64,000 bases of DNA from positions 186,001 to 250,000 of the forward strand of contig CANNFQ010000001.1 of assembly GCA_947503925.1 (NCBI GenBank), in the 5' to 3' direction. Both the position numbers and the translations under genes were made by a program. The notes under the pieces were generated by a model that saw nothing but the letters and a program-made list of their open reading frames with translations, had not been told where the DNA came from and did no database searches. Shown here one piece after another: positions 17,663 to 25,219 of this stretch. Source of the DNA: an uncultured Paracoccaceae bacterium. Its GTDB lineage: Bacteria > Pseudomonadota > Alphaproteobacteria > Rhodobacterales > Rhodobacteraceae. Position 1 is the first letter of the stretch. The number at the start of each line of letters is the position of its first letter.

Positions 17663-18799
17663 TCATGCGGTCATCCGCGCGAATTTCGCCTTCAGTTGCG
17701 CTTCTCGATATTCGCCCTCAGCAGTGCTGTCATAGACAACACCCCCGCCGACATTGAGCGTGGCGCGCCCTGCTGGCTCTAGGGTGATGGTGCGGATGGC
17801 GACGTTGAATTCCATGGCACCATTGGGTGCGATCCAGCCGATGGCGCCGCAATAGTTTTCCCGTGACGTCGTTTCCACGTCTGACAATATCTGCATTGCG
17901 CGGATTTTTGGGGCGCCGGTGACTGAACCGCAAGGGAAGAGCGCGGCGAAGATATCTGAAAGGCCTAGGCCGGGCCGCAGTTGAGATGTGATTTCCGACA
18001 CCATCTGATGCACGGTTGCGTAGCTTTCGATGCTGTAGAGCCGTGGTACTTTGACACTGCCAAGCACGGAAATGCGGCCAAGGTCATTGCGTAGAAGATC
18101 TGTGATCATCAGGTTTTCTGCCCTGTCCTTTTCCGAATGGGCCAATTGCGCTTTCAGGTTTTCATCTTCTGTCGGATTCTGGCTGCGGTGGATTGTCCCT
18201 TTCATCGGGCGTGCCTGCATCTGTCCGTCTTCTGACACGGCGAAAAAGAGTTCCGGCGACCGGGATAGCAGGATGTTGCCGCCGATATCGACCAGCGCGC
18301 CATGCGTGACCGGTTGCCTGTTTCGCAGTGCGTCATACAGACTGTAGGGGCAGCCGCTCCAGTCTGCCACCATTGGGAACGTCAGGTTGGCTTGATAGAT
18401 ATCGCCGCTTTGCAGGTAGTCCTTGATGATGTTGAACGCGTTTTCATATGTCCCGAAATCCCAAGCGGGCGCAAAGTTGCCAAGCGCTGCGGCGGATAGC
18501 GTGACGGCACGCGACCGCGACATTGGCGCGCCGAAAACACCGAAACGCATCAGCGGGCTGTTGCGTGCAGATGGCAATTGCGGCGTTAGCCGGGATATCA
18601 GTGCATATCCAAGCTCGTAGGATGCAGCCCCCGCGAGCCATTTGCCCCTGCTTCGTGCCGCTTCCAGTTTGGCGAATGTTGCCGGGACATCCTCTGGGCT
18701 CCAGGCTTCGATAACGGCCTCAGGATCCTGAAACTGCGTCCCCGTTTCTAGCGGCCCGGTATCGAATTGGATGATCCCGCGTGATGCGTAAGCCGCCAT
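17663..18799 (-). CDS. pabB: Aminodeoxychorismate synthase component I
   Basis: Converts chorismate with ammonia to 4-amino-4-deoxychorismate, the first step of p-aminobenzoate synthesis for folate. Chorismate-utilising domain motifs are GDIYQANLTFP, ARPMKGTIHRS (PIKGT-like), LLRNDLGRI, CGSVTGAPKIRAM, and the C-terminal GGGVVYDSTAEGEYREAQLKA. The N-terminal lid region is short, which is common in alphaproteobacteria; 378 aa. PabB fits better than TrpE from its length and motif set, but related anthranilate synthases are the alternative. The start codon directly abuts the stop of the upstream Dabb gene. folB and folP are 28 kb away. Confidence 0.9.
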   Translation of the reverse strand: MAAYASRGIIQFDTGPLETGTQFQDPEAVIEAWSPEDVPATFAKLEAARSRGKWLAGAASYELGYALISRLTPQLPSARNSPLMRFGVFGAPMSRSRAVTLSAAALGNFAPAWDFGTYENAFNIIKDYLQSGDIYQANLTFPMVADWSGCPYSLYDALRNRQPVTHGALVDIGGNILLSRSPELFFAVSEDGQMQARPMKGTIHRSQNPTEDENLKAQLAHSEKDRAENLMITDLLRNDLGRISVLGSVKVPRLYSIESYATVHQMVSEITSQLRPGLGLSDIFAALFPCGSVTGAPKIRAMQILSDVETTSRENYCGAIGWIAPNGAMEFNVAIRTITLEPAGRATLNVGGGVVYDSTAEGEYREAQLKAKFARMTA

Positions 18800-19093
18800 C
18801 TAGAAATCTGCGGCAATTCGCAGGTCACGCAATGGGCGCACGACCTCCACGCATTTTTGATAGACTGGGTGGGCGCGGTAGGCCGCCAGCGCATCGGCAT
18901 CGTCAAATTCCGCGTAGACGATGATATCGACTTCATTGGCATAGCGGTCTTCGTTCCGGTTCCGGCGGACTTCGAAATGACGTAGCGATGGGATGTCCTG
19001 CAACATGGTCAATCCCTTGATCATCGCTTCGATGTTGTCTGGGTGTTTGCTGCTGAAGAATACGACGTGGCGGATGGGCCTGTGATCAGTCAT
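18800..19093 (-). CDS. Stress-responsive alpha/beta-barrel (Dabb) domain protein
   Basis: A 97-aa protein with the dimeric ferredoxin-like fold of the Dabb family: HVVFFSSKHPDNIEAMIKGL, then VDIIVYAEFDDADALAAYRAHPVYQKC. Members range from stress-induced proteins to polyketide cyclase-like enzymes, and this one cannot be assigned. The frame extends upstream to 19249, but the ATG at 19093 begins exactly where the family does. It is immediately upstream of pabB with no gap, so the two are probably cotranscribed. Confidence 0.85.
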   Translation of the reverse strand: MTDHRPIRHVVFFSSKHPDNIEAMIKGLTMLQDIPSLRHFEVRRNRNEDRYANEVDIIVYAEFDDADALAAYRAHPVYQKCVEVVRPLRDLRIAADF

Positions 19094-19527
19094 GCGCAAC
19101 CTTTTCGTTAAGTATCGGTGGGTTTTTCCGGGGTCCACTGTGGTCGTCACGAGGGCTGCGACGCGATGCCATGTGACATGCGCCGTTAAGACGTTTTCCT
19201 GCGCCGATGCAACAGCTGATTGCAGGCGCGGCGCGCCGGGCTTTGCCAAGGGTCAGGATTTCCTGACCTGTCAATGCGGACCCATTTTACGTAACGTCAC
19301 ATTATTGAGAGTGAACGAGTTTAACGGTGTCTTTTAAGTATCTCATTTTTATTGTGATGGTGGCGGCCAGTGTGGTGTTGGCCGCCCCATCGCTGGTTTA
19401 GCCAGCTGAAATCTGCTAAGGACGTTAAATTAGACGTTCGATTTCAGCCAAAGATTCATCTTTTCGTGTTTGTATGCTTGCGGAGTACGCCGCTGACAGG
19501 CAGTTTGCCGGAAAACACTCATGTCTG
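19094..19527. other. Intergenic region upstream of lon
   Basis: About 430 bp between the divergent Dabb gene and the lon promoter. It holds the possible 24-codon frame at 19327, and an inverted repeat 19405-19413/19440-19448 with a 26-base spacer containing the direct repeat GACGTT-AAATTA-GACGTT. I see no tRNA or other gene. Confidence 0.5.
19327..19401 (+). CDS. Possible 24-aa hydrophobic micropeptide upstream of lon
   Basis: A GTG at 19327 opens a 24-codon frame: SFKYLIFIVMVAASVVLAAP then SLV and stop. It looks like a basic-plus-hydrophobic membrane or signal-like peptide. GAGTGAACGAG upstream is only a weak ribosome binding site. A 9-bp inverted repeat (GCTGAAATC/GATTTCAGC, 19405-19448) begins 4 bp after the stop. 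It may be a small membrane peptide gene or coincidence. Confidence 0.25.
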   Translation: MSFKYLIFIVMVAASVVLAAPSLV

Positions 19528-19556
19528 GTTGAATCACCTTGTCATCAACCCCACAT
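19528..19556 (+). promoter_or_regulatory. Putative heat-shock (RpoH, sigma-32) promoter of lon
   Basis: GTTGAA (19528-19533), a 15-bp spacer and CCCCACAT (19549-19556) resemble the sigma-32 consensus CTTGAA-N13/15-CCCCATNT. lon is a classic heat-shock gene in proteobacteria. The predicted transcript would begin near 19563. Confidence 0.55.
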
Positions 19557-19631
19557 GTTGATGCCGAGAGGAGACGCACCATGTTGCCGCTAAAGCGGGG
19601 CCGGAGCGTTTTGCCAAAAAAGGAAAAGAGC

Positions 19632-22037
19632 ATGCAAGAACCGCTGAGTTCATCCTATCCTGTCCTGCCGCTGCGCGATATTGTGGTATTCCCGCATATG
19701 ATCGTTCCGCTTTTCGTAGGCCGGGAAAAGTCTGTCCGTGCCTTGGAAGAGGTGATGCAGGACGATAAGCAGATCCTGCTTTCCAGCCAGATTGATCCCG
19801 GTCAGGACGATCCTGATCAGGATGGCATCTACAAGGCCGGCGTGCTGGCCAATGTGCTGCAACTGCTGAAACTACCCGATGGCACCGTGAAAGTGCTGGT
19901 CGAGGGCCGTGGCCGCGTGCGCATCACGAAATTCATCGAAAACGATAATTTCTTTGAAGCCTCTGCCGAATATCTGACCGAAATCCCCGGCGAGGATGCC
20001 GAGGTGGAAGCGCTGGTGCGCAATGTTTCGGCCGAGTTTGAGCGTTATGCCAAGATCAAGAAAAACATCCCCGAAGAGGCCATGGCCGCTGTCGGTGAGG
20101 CAACCGAGCCTGCGAAACTGGCCGATCTGGTCGCCGGGCATCTGGGTATTGAGGTTGACCAGAAGCAAGGTCTGTTGGAAACGCTGTCCGTGTCAGAGCG
20201 CCTGGAGAAGGTGTTTGGCATGATGCAGGGCGAAATGTCTGTTCTGCAGGTCGAGAAAAAGATCAAGACCCGTGTCAAAACCCAAATGGAGCGCACCCAG
20301 CGCGAATATTATCTGAATGAGCAGATGAAGGCCATTCAGAAGGAGTTGGGTGACGGCGAGGAAGGCCAGAACGAGGTCGCCGAGCTGGAAGCCAAGATCG
20401 CGGAAACCAAACTATCCAAGGAAGCCCGCGAAAAGGTCGATGCAGAGCTGAAAAAGCTCAAGAATATGTCGCCGATGTCTGCGGAAGCCACCGTTGTGCG
20501 CAACTATCTGGATTGGATTTTGGCGGTGCCGTGGGGCGTGAAGTCACGCACCAAAAAGAACCTGAACAACGCCCAGGATGTGTTGGATAACGACCATTAT
20601 GGCCTTGAGAAGGTCAAGGAACGGATCGTTGAATATCTGGCCGTGCAGCAGCGTTCGGCCAAGCTGAAAGGCCCGATCATGTGTCTGGTCGGCCCTCCCG
20701 GTGTGGGTAAAACGAGCTTGGGCAAATCTGTGGCCAAGGCCACGGGGCGCGAATTTATCCGCATTTCCTTGGGTGGTGTGCGTGATGAAAGCGAAATTCG
20801 CGGTCACCGCCGGACCTATATCGGATCGATGCCCGGCAAGATCATTCAGGCGCTGAAAAAAGCCAAGACGACAAACCCGCTGATCCTGCTGGATGAGATT
20901 GACAAGATGGGTCAGGATTTCCGGGGCGACCCGGCGTCGGCGATGCTCGAAGTGCTTGATCCGGAACAGAACTCGACATTTGTCGATCACTATCTGGAGG
21001 TCGAATATGACCTGTCTAATGTGATGTTCCTGACCACGGCGAACTCCTATAACATGCCGGGTCCGTTGTTGGACCGGATGGAGATCATTTCGCTGTCGGG
21101 TTACACTGAGGATGAAAAGGTCGAGATCGCCAAGCAGCACCTGCTGCCCAAGGTCATGAAAAACCACGGCCTTCGCGACAAGGAGTTCAGCGTTGCCGAT
21201 GATGCGCTGACGGCGATTGTGCAGGTTTATACCCGTGAGGCTGGCGTCCGGAACATGGAGCGCGAGCTGGCCAAAGTGGCCCGCAAGGCGGTGACCAAGC
21301 TTGTGAAGAAAGAGGCGGAAAGCATTGAAGTGAATGCGGAAAACCTGTCCGACTTCTTGGGTGTGGAAAAGCACCGCTTTGGTCTGGCTGAAGAGGCGGA
21401 TCAGGTTGGTGTTGTCACCGGGTTGGCCTGGACATCTGTTGGTGGGGAGCTTCTAAACATCGAAGCGCTGCGCCTGCCGGGTAAAGGCCGGATGAAGACA
21501 ACCGGGAAACTGGGTGACGTGATGAAAGAGTCTATTGATGCGGCCTCTTCTTATGTCCGTTCCATCGCGCCCGAGATTGGGGTGAAACCGCCGAAGTTTG
21601 ATGTGATCGATATCCACGTTCATGTGCCTGACGGGGCGACACCGAAGGATGGACCGTCTGCCGGTTTGGCAATGGTCACATCGATTGTATCGGTCCTGAC
21701 AGGTATTCCGGTGCGCAAGGATATCGCTATGACGGGCGAAGTGTCATTGCGTGGTAACGCGATGCCCATTGGTGGTTTGAAGGAAAAACTGCTGGCGGCT
21801 TTGCGCGGGGGGATTACAACGGTGCTGATCCCGCAGGACAACGCCAAGGACCTGCCGGAAATCCCGGACAACGTGAAAGAGGGGCTGACGATTATTCCCG
21901 TCAAACACGTGTCTGAGGTGTTGGAACAGGCGTTGGTGCGCAAGCCCGAAGCGATCGAATGGGACGAGGCCGCAGAAGAAGCGGCCGCCGCTGCACTGAA
22001 GTCCGGATCAGAAGGTGAGGGCGCACGGGCGCATTAG
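19632..22037 (+). CDS. lon: ATP-dependent endopeptidase Lon
   Basis: Cytoplasmic AAA+ serine protease degrading misfolded and regulatory proteins. Domains in order: LON substrate-binding domain (YPVLPLRDIVVFPHMIVPLF at the start), a coiled region (EYYLNEQMKAIQKELGDGE), the AAA+ module with Walker A GPPGVGKTS (~354-362) and Walker B LILLDEIDKM, then the protease domain with the catalytic dyad Ser676 (DGPSAG) and Lys719 (GGLKEKLLAA). The ATG at 19632 with AAGGA upstream fits the family start. An in-frame ATG at 19581 has a strong GAGGAGA site and lies just after the predicted heat-shock start point, so a 17-residue longer form is possible. The Ala/Glu-rich C-terminal tail is variable. Confidence 0.97.
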   Translation: MQEPLSSSYPVLPLRDIVVFPHMIVPLFVGREKSVRALEEVMQDDKQILLSSQIDPGQDDPDQDGIYKAGVLANVLQLLKLPDGTVKVLVEGRGRVRITKFIENDNFFEASAEYLTEIPGEDAEVEALVRNVSAEFERYAKIKKNIPEEAMAAVGEATEPAKLADLVAGHLGIEVDQKQGLLETLSVSERLEKVFGMMQGEMSVLQVEKKIKTRVKTQMERTQREYYLNEQMKAIQKELGDGEEGQNEVAELEAKIAETKLSKEAREKVDAELKKLKNMSPMSAEATVVRNYLDWILAVPWGVKSRTKKNLNNAQDVLDNDHYGLEKVKERIVEYLAVQQRSAKLKGPIMCLVGPPGVGKTSLGKSVAKATGREFIRISLGGVRDESEIRGHRRTYIGSMPGKIIQALKKAKTTNPLILLDEIDKMGQDFRGDPASAMLEVLDPEQNSTFVDHYLEVEYDLSNVMFLTTANSYNMPGPLLDRMEIISLSGYTEDEKVEIAKQHLLPKVMKNHGLRDKEFSVADDALTAIVQVYTREAGVRNMERELAKVARKAVTKLVKKEAESIEVNAENLSDFLGVEKHRFGLAEEADQVGVVTGLAWTSVGGELLNIEALRLPGKGRMKTTGKLGDVMKESIDAASSYVRSIAPEIGVKPPKFDVIDIHVHVPDGATPKDGPSAGLAMVTSIVSVLTGIPVRKDIAMTGEVSLRGNAMPIGGLKEKLLAALRGGITTVLIPQDNAKDLPEIPDNVKEGLTIIPVKHVSEVLEQALVRKPEAIEWDEAAEEAAAAALKSGSEGEGARAH

Positions 22038-22062
22038 TGAGCCCCTAAATGAAATCGAAATG

Positions 22063-22089
22063 GGCGTGCCTTGATTGGCGCGCCTTTTT
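22063..22089 (+). terminator. Terminator after lon
   Basis: GGCGTGCC and GGCGCGCC form an 8-bp stem with one G-T pair and a TTGATT loop, followed by TTTTT. It begins about 25 bp after the lon stop. Confidence 0.7.
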
Positions 22090-22161
22090 CTTTGGTGCTG
22101 GTGTTAAGAAAACCTTTGTACCTGTTGCGTTAGAACGTGATGACATCTGGGACTTGGCTGC

Positions 22162-23334
22162 ATGAACGCATTGACGCACAAAACTGTTTGGCATGCCTTC
22201 ATACCTGCTATTGTGGTTGCCATAGTGATCGGACTTGTCCTGGCGTTTATTGATCAATTTGACGCGATCTTGGGCGATGCCGTTTTCAACTGGTCCGGTC
22301 TTTTTTTGACCTTTGGCGCTGTGTTTTTGACGGGTTTGACATCGGCATTTTTGACATGGCGATCTGGGCAGGCGGTGCTTTTGGCGGTTCAAAATGATCA
22401 TGCTGACGCATTGGCCACCGTTTCTTCCCGGTTTGAAGATATGTCCCGGCAAGCTGAACATCAGCGCAAACAGACGCGCATGCGCGCCACTGAGAGTAAC
22501 GACAGTGCCAGCAGACAAGTTGCGGCAAAGACAGTGCAGCAGATCTATGTGAATGCGCGTGGTGTGAATGAAAGTTCGGTGGAACGGGTGCAATTCATCA
22601 CCGGGTTGATTTCCCGGTTTGAAACGATCCGCGAGGCTGTGGCGCAGTTGCAAGAGGATGCAAAGAAGACCGGCAGCGCGCTGGATGCTGTGGATAGCGG
22701 GTCTGCCGGAATTTCGACCGGAATTTCGGATATGATTGGTGGGACGGACCAATTGTCTGAAACCGTTGTACAATTGATGGCGCTGCGGGAGGATTTCGAC
22801 AGCAATTTTGACGCGGTCCAGCTGGCCACTGGTGTTGTTTCTGATCTGGCCTTGCAGATCCGGCTTTTGGCGCTGAACGCATCGGTCGAAGCTGCAAATG
22901 CGGGCGATGCTGGCAAGGGCTTTGGTGTTATCGCGCTGGAAGTGCGCGAACTTGCGGTCCGGGCCAGTCAGGATGTGGAACGTATCAACAGTGTCTTGGC
23001 AGCGTTGGATACTGTTCAGAAAAAAGTCACCGAACAGATGGGCCATGTAGAACATTGCATTGCCGAAAATCGGAATCGAGCTCGTGATTGCGCCGCGTTG
23101 TCAGACGAAGCAGGAGAGCATCTGGGCCAGTTGAGCGGGCAGATGCGGAGCTTTCACGCAGATATCGCGTCGCAGTTGCCGCAGCTTCTGGCCCTGATGG
23201 ACGGCGTGCGCCAGATCAAACAGAACACTGAGGCGGCCGTAAAAGGATCGGCTAACAACATGGCGTTATGTCAGGAGGCTATCGCGGTGCTTGGGTCTAC
23301 GGAGCGATCAGAGGTGCGATCTGAGGCGGCTTAG
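22162..23334 (+). CDS. Methyl-accepting chemotaxis transducer-like membrane protein
   Basis: A 390-aa protein with two N-terminal membrane helices (about residues 11-31 and 43-65) and no obvious periplasmic ligand domain between them. A long coiled coil follows, with a signalling tip close to the MCP consensus: IRLLALNASVEAANAGDAGKG, FGVIALEVRELAVRAS. The arms look shorter than in classical transducers, and no HAMP domain or methylation motif is clear. It may signal to a CheA/CheW system or be a diverged receptor; no che genes are in the window. ATG at 22162. Confidence 0.85.
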   Translation: MNALTHKTVWHAFIPAIVVAIVIGLVLAFIDQFDAILGDAVFNWSGLFLTFGAVFLTGLTSAFLTWRSGQAVLLAVQNDHADALATVSSRFEDMSRQAEHQRKQTRMRATESNDSASRQVAAKTVQQIYVNARGVNESSVERVQFITGLISRFETIREAVAQLQEDAKKTGSALDAVDSGSAGISTGISDMIGGTDQLSETVVQLMALREDFDSNFDAVQLATGVVSDLALQIRLLALNASVEAANAGDAGKGFGVIALEVRELAVRASQDVERINSVLAALDTVQKKVTEQMGHVEHCIAENRNRARDCAALSDEAGEHLGQLSGQMRSFHADIASQLPQLLALMDGVRQIKQNTEAAVKGSANNMALCQEAIAVLGSTERSEVRSEAA

Positions 23335-23392
23335 GATCGGCACTCATTGATCCGCCAAATCTGTCACGCTGGCAAAATCGCGCCTCGCACCG

Positions 23393-23409
23393 GTGTCGAG
23401 TGGCGACAC
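23393..23409. terminator. Hairpin between convergent transducer and Lrp genes
   Basis: GTGTCG (23393-23398) and CGACAC (23404-23409) with an AGTGG loop lie between the two converging stop codons. There is no T tract, so its role as a terminator is uncertain. Confidence 0.35.
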
Positions 23410-23416
23410 AGCCTGG

Positions 23417-23872
23417 CTAAATCGGCAGCGGCGCGTCCGATTTCACCCGCTCCATGACGATCTGGCTCTGTACACGGCTGACCGCCAGGTGGGGCAGCAA
23501 GACCTGCTGCACCAGATTATTCAGCGCCGCCAGATCGGTACAATAGATCCGCAATAGATAATCCGCCTCGCCTGTCAGGGTCCATGCCCCCACCACTTCG
23601 GCGCGTGTCCGGGTCAGGCGCACGAAATCGCGGGCGTTTTCCTCTGTATGGGTGGCCATCACGATCTGGATAAAGGCCTCCACATTCAGGCCGAGCTTCT
23701 CCGGCGAAAGATGCGCACGATAGCCCGCAATAAAGCCCTCCGACTCCAACCGCTGGCGGCGGCGGCCGGCTTGCGAGGTCGACATATGCAAACGCTCCCC
23801 CAATTCCTGCGCGGTCTGGGTCGAGTCGCGCTGCAAGGCAGCCAGCAGTTTCTGGTCGGTTGGATCTAGCAT
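23417..23872 (-). CDS. Lrp/AsnC family transcriptional regulator, probable hpd regulator
   Basis: A 151-aa regulator with an N-terminal winged HTH (LDPTDQKLLAALQRDSTQTA, then ELGERLHMSTSQAGRRRQRL) and a C-terminal RAM ligand domain (AFIQIVMATHTEENARDFVR). The ATG at 23872 matches the family start; in-frame ATG 23881 and TTG 23890 are also possible. It is divergent from the 4-hydroxyphenylpyruvate dioxygenase gene across a gap of about 140 bp with a clear palindrome, so it most likely controls tyrosine/phenylalanine catabolism in response to an aromatic amino acid. The effector is inferred from context only. Confidence 0.9.
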   Translation of the reverse strand: MLDPTDQKLLAALQRDSTQTAQELGERLHMSTSQAGRRRQRLESEGFIAGYRAHLSPEKLGLNVEAFIQIVMATHTEENARDFVRLTRTRAEVVGAWTLTGEADYLLRIYCTDLAALNNLVQQVLLPHLAVSRVQSQIVMERVKSDAPLPI

Positions 23873-23896
23873 GATGCGCATCTTTCGCAAAAAGTA

Positions 23897-23916
23897 TTAT
23901 TTATACGCGTAAATAA
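23897..23916. promoter_or_regulatory. Palindromic operator between Lrp-type gene and hpd
   Basis: TTATTTA and TAAATAA arms with spacer TACGCG. AT-rich, about 25 bp from the Lrp start and about 100 bp from hpd. The position and composition fit an Lrp-family binding site acting on both divergent genes. Confidence 0.5.
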
Positions 23917-24013
23917 CGCACAAATTTGACTAAACAGTTATCATCTTGCCACAAATACGCAAGCGTCCTGCGCTATCATCGCGTCAAATATATGAACACG
24001 AGGAGAGACGACC

Positions 24014-25108
24014 ATGGGACCTTTCCCGCATGACGCCCCAAAGGCCACGATCACCACAGACAACCCCGCAGGGACTGATGGGTTCGAATTCGTCGAATTC
24101 GCCCATCCAGAGCCGCAGACACTGCGCGACCTTTTCGGAAAAATGGGCTACACCCATACGGCCACGCACAAGACCAAGGATATCGAACTTTGGCAGCAGG
24201 GTGACATCACCTACATCATCAACAATGAACCAAACAGCCACGCACGCAGCTTTGTCGAGGAACACGGCCCCTGCGCGCCCTCAATGGGCTGGCGGGTTGT
24301 CGATGCGCAGCACGCCTTCGATCACGCGGTCAAAAACGGTGCGACCCCCTATGAAGGCGACGGCAAAACCATGGACGTGCCCGCCATCATCGGCATCGGC
24401 GGCAGCCTGATCTATTTCATTGACCAGTATTACGAGGCGAACCCCTATAACGACGCATTCAATTGGGTGTCCAAGGCGCATCCCATCGGCGTTGGCTTTC
24501 ACTATCTCGACCACCTGACCCACAACGTCCACAAGGGGAATATGGACGTCTGGTTCAAGTTCTATGGTGATCTGTTCAACTTCAAGGAAATCCGCTTCTT
24601 CGACATCGAAGGGAAATTCACCGGTCTGCTGTCCCGCGCGCTGACCTCGCCCTGCGGGCGAATCCGCATCCCGATCAACGAAGATCGGGGCGAGACCGGG
24701 CAGATTGTCGAATATCTCAAGCGGTATAAAGGCGAAGGCATCCAGCATATCGCCGTGGGCGCGCATGATCTTTACGAGGCCACCGATGAGATTGCCGGAC
24801 GTGGGATCAAATTCATGCCCAAGCCGCCCAGCACCTATTATGATCTCAGCCATGAACGGGTCATCGGCCATGATGAACCGCGCGACCGGATGGAAAAGCA
24901 TGGCATCCTGATCGATGGCGAAGGGGTCGTGGATGGCGGCGAAACCCGCATCCTGTTGCAGATTTTCTCGAAGACGGTGATTGGCCCGATCTTCTTTGAA
25001 TTCATCCAGCGCAAGGGCGATGACGGGTTCGGTGAAGGAAACTTCAAAGCGCTCTTTGAAAGTATTGAAGCCGACCAGATCGAACGCGGCGTCTTGGAAG
25101 CAGGGTAG
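24014..25108 (+). CDS. hpd: 4-hydroxyphenylpyruvate dioxygenase
   Basis: Converts 4-hydroxyphenylpyruvate to homogentisate in tyrosine degradation, using Fe(II) and O2. Two vicinal-oxygen-chelate halves are visible. The iron ligands are a His in GVGFHYLDHLTHNV, a His in EGIQHIAVGAHDLYEA, and a Glu in IFFEFIQRKGDDGFGEGNF. The latter also carries the C-terminal family signature. 364 aa is standard. The divergent Lrp-type gene is its likely regulator. hmgA and fahA are not in the window. A palindromic repeat pair follows the stop. Confidence 0.96.
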   Translation: MGPFPHDAPKATITTDNPAGTDGFEFVEFAHPEPQTLRDLFGKMGYTHTATHKTKDIELWQQGDITYIINNEPNSHARSFVEEHGPCAPSMGWRVVDAQHAFDHAVKNGATPYEGDGKTMDVPAIIGIGGSLIYFIDQYYEANPYNDAFNWVSKAHPIGVGFHYLDHLTHNVHKGNMDVWFKFYGDLFNFKEIRFFDIEGKFTGLLSRALTSPCGRIRIPINEDRGETGQIVEYLKRYKGEGIQHIAVGAHDLYEATDEIAGRGIKFMPKPPSTYYDLSHERVIGHDEPRDRMEKHGILIDGEGVVDGGETRILLQIFSKTVIGPIFFEFIQRKGDDGFGEGNFKALFESIEADQIERGVLEAG

Positions 25109-25123
25109 AAACCCAAAGAACGT

Positions 25124-25175
25124 GTCCCGGGCTTGACCCGGGACCGATGTTGAGGTCCCGGGTCAAGCCCGGGAC
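25124..25175. repeat. Inverted pair of dispersed palindromic repeats
   Basis: Two perfect 22-bp inverted copies (25124-25145 and 25154-25175) flank an 8-base loop. Each copy is itself nearly palindromic (CCCGGG-CTTGA-CCCGGG). The same 21-bp core is found at 7807-7827. It lies between two converging genes (hpd and the PilM/PilP-like gene) and could act as a bidirectional terminator. Confidence 0.85.
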
Positions 25176-25219
25176 GGGATAATGCAATACGCAGCCGCTG
25201 AGTTGCCAGAATCGCTGCC

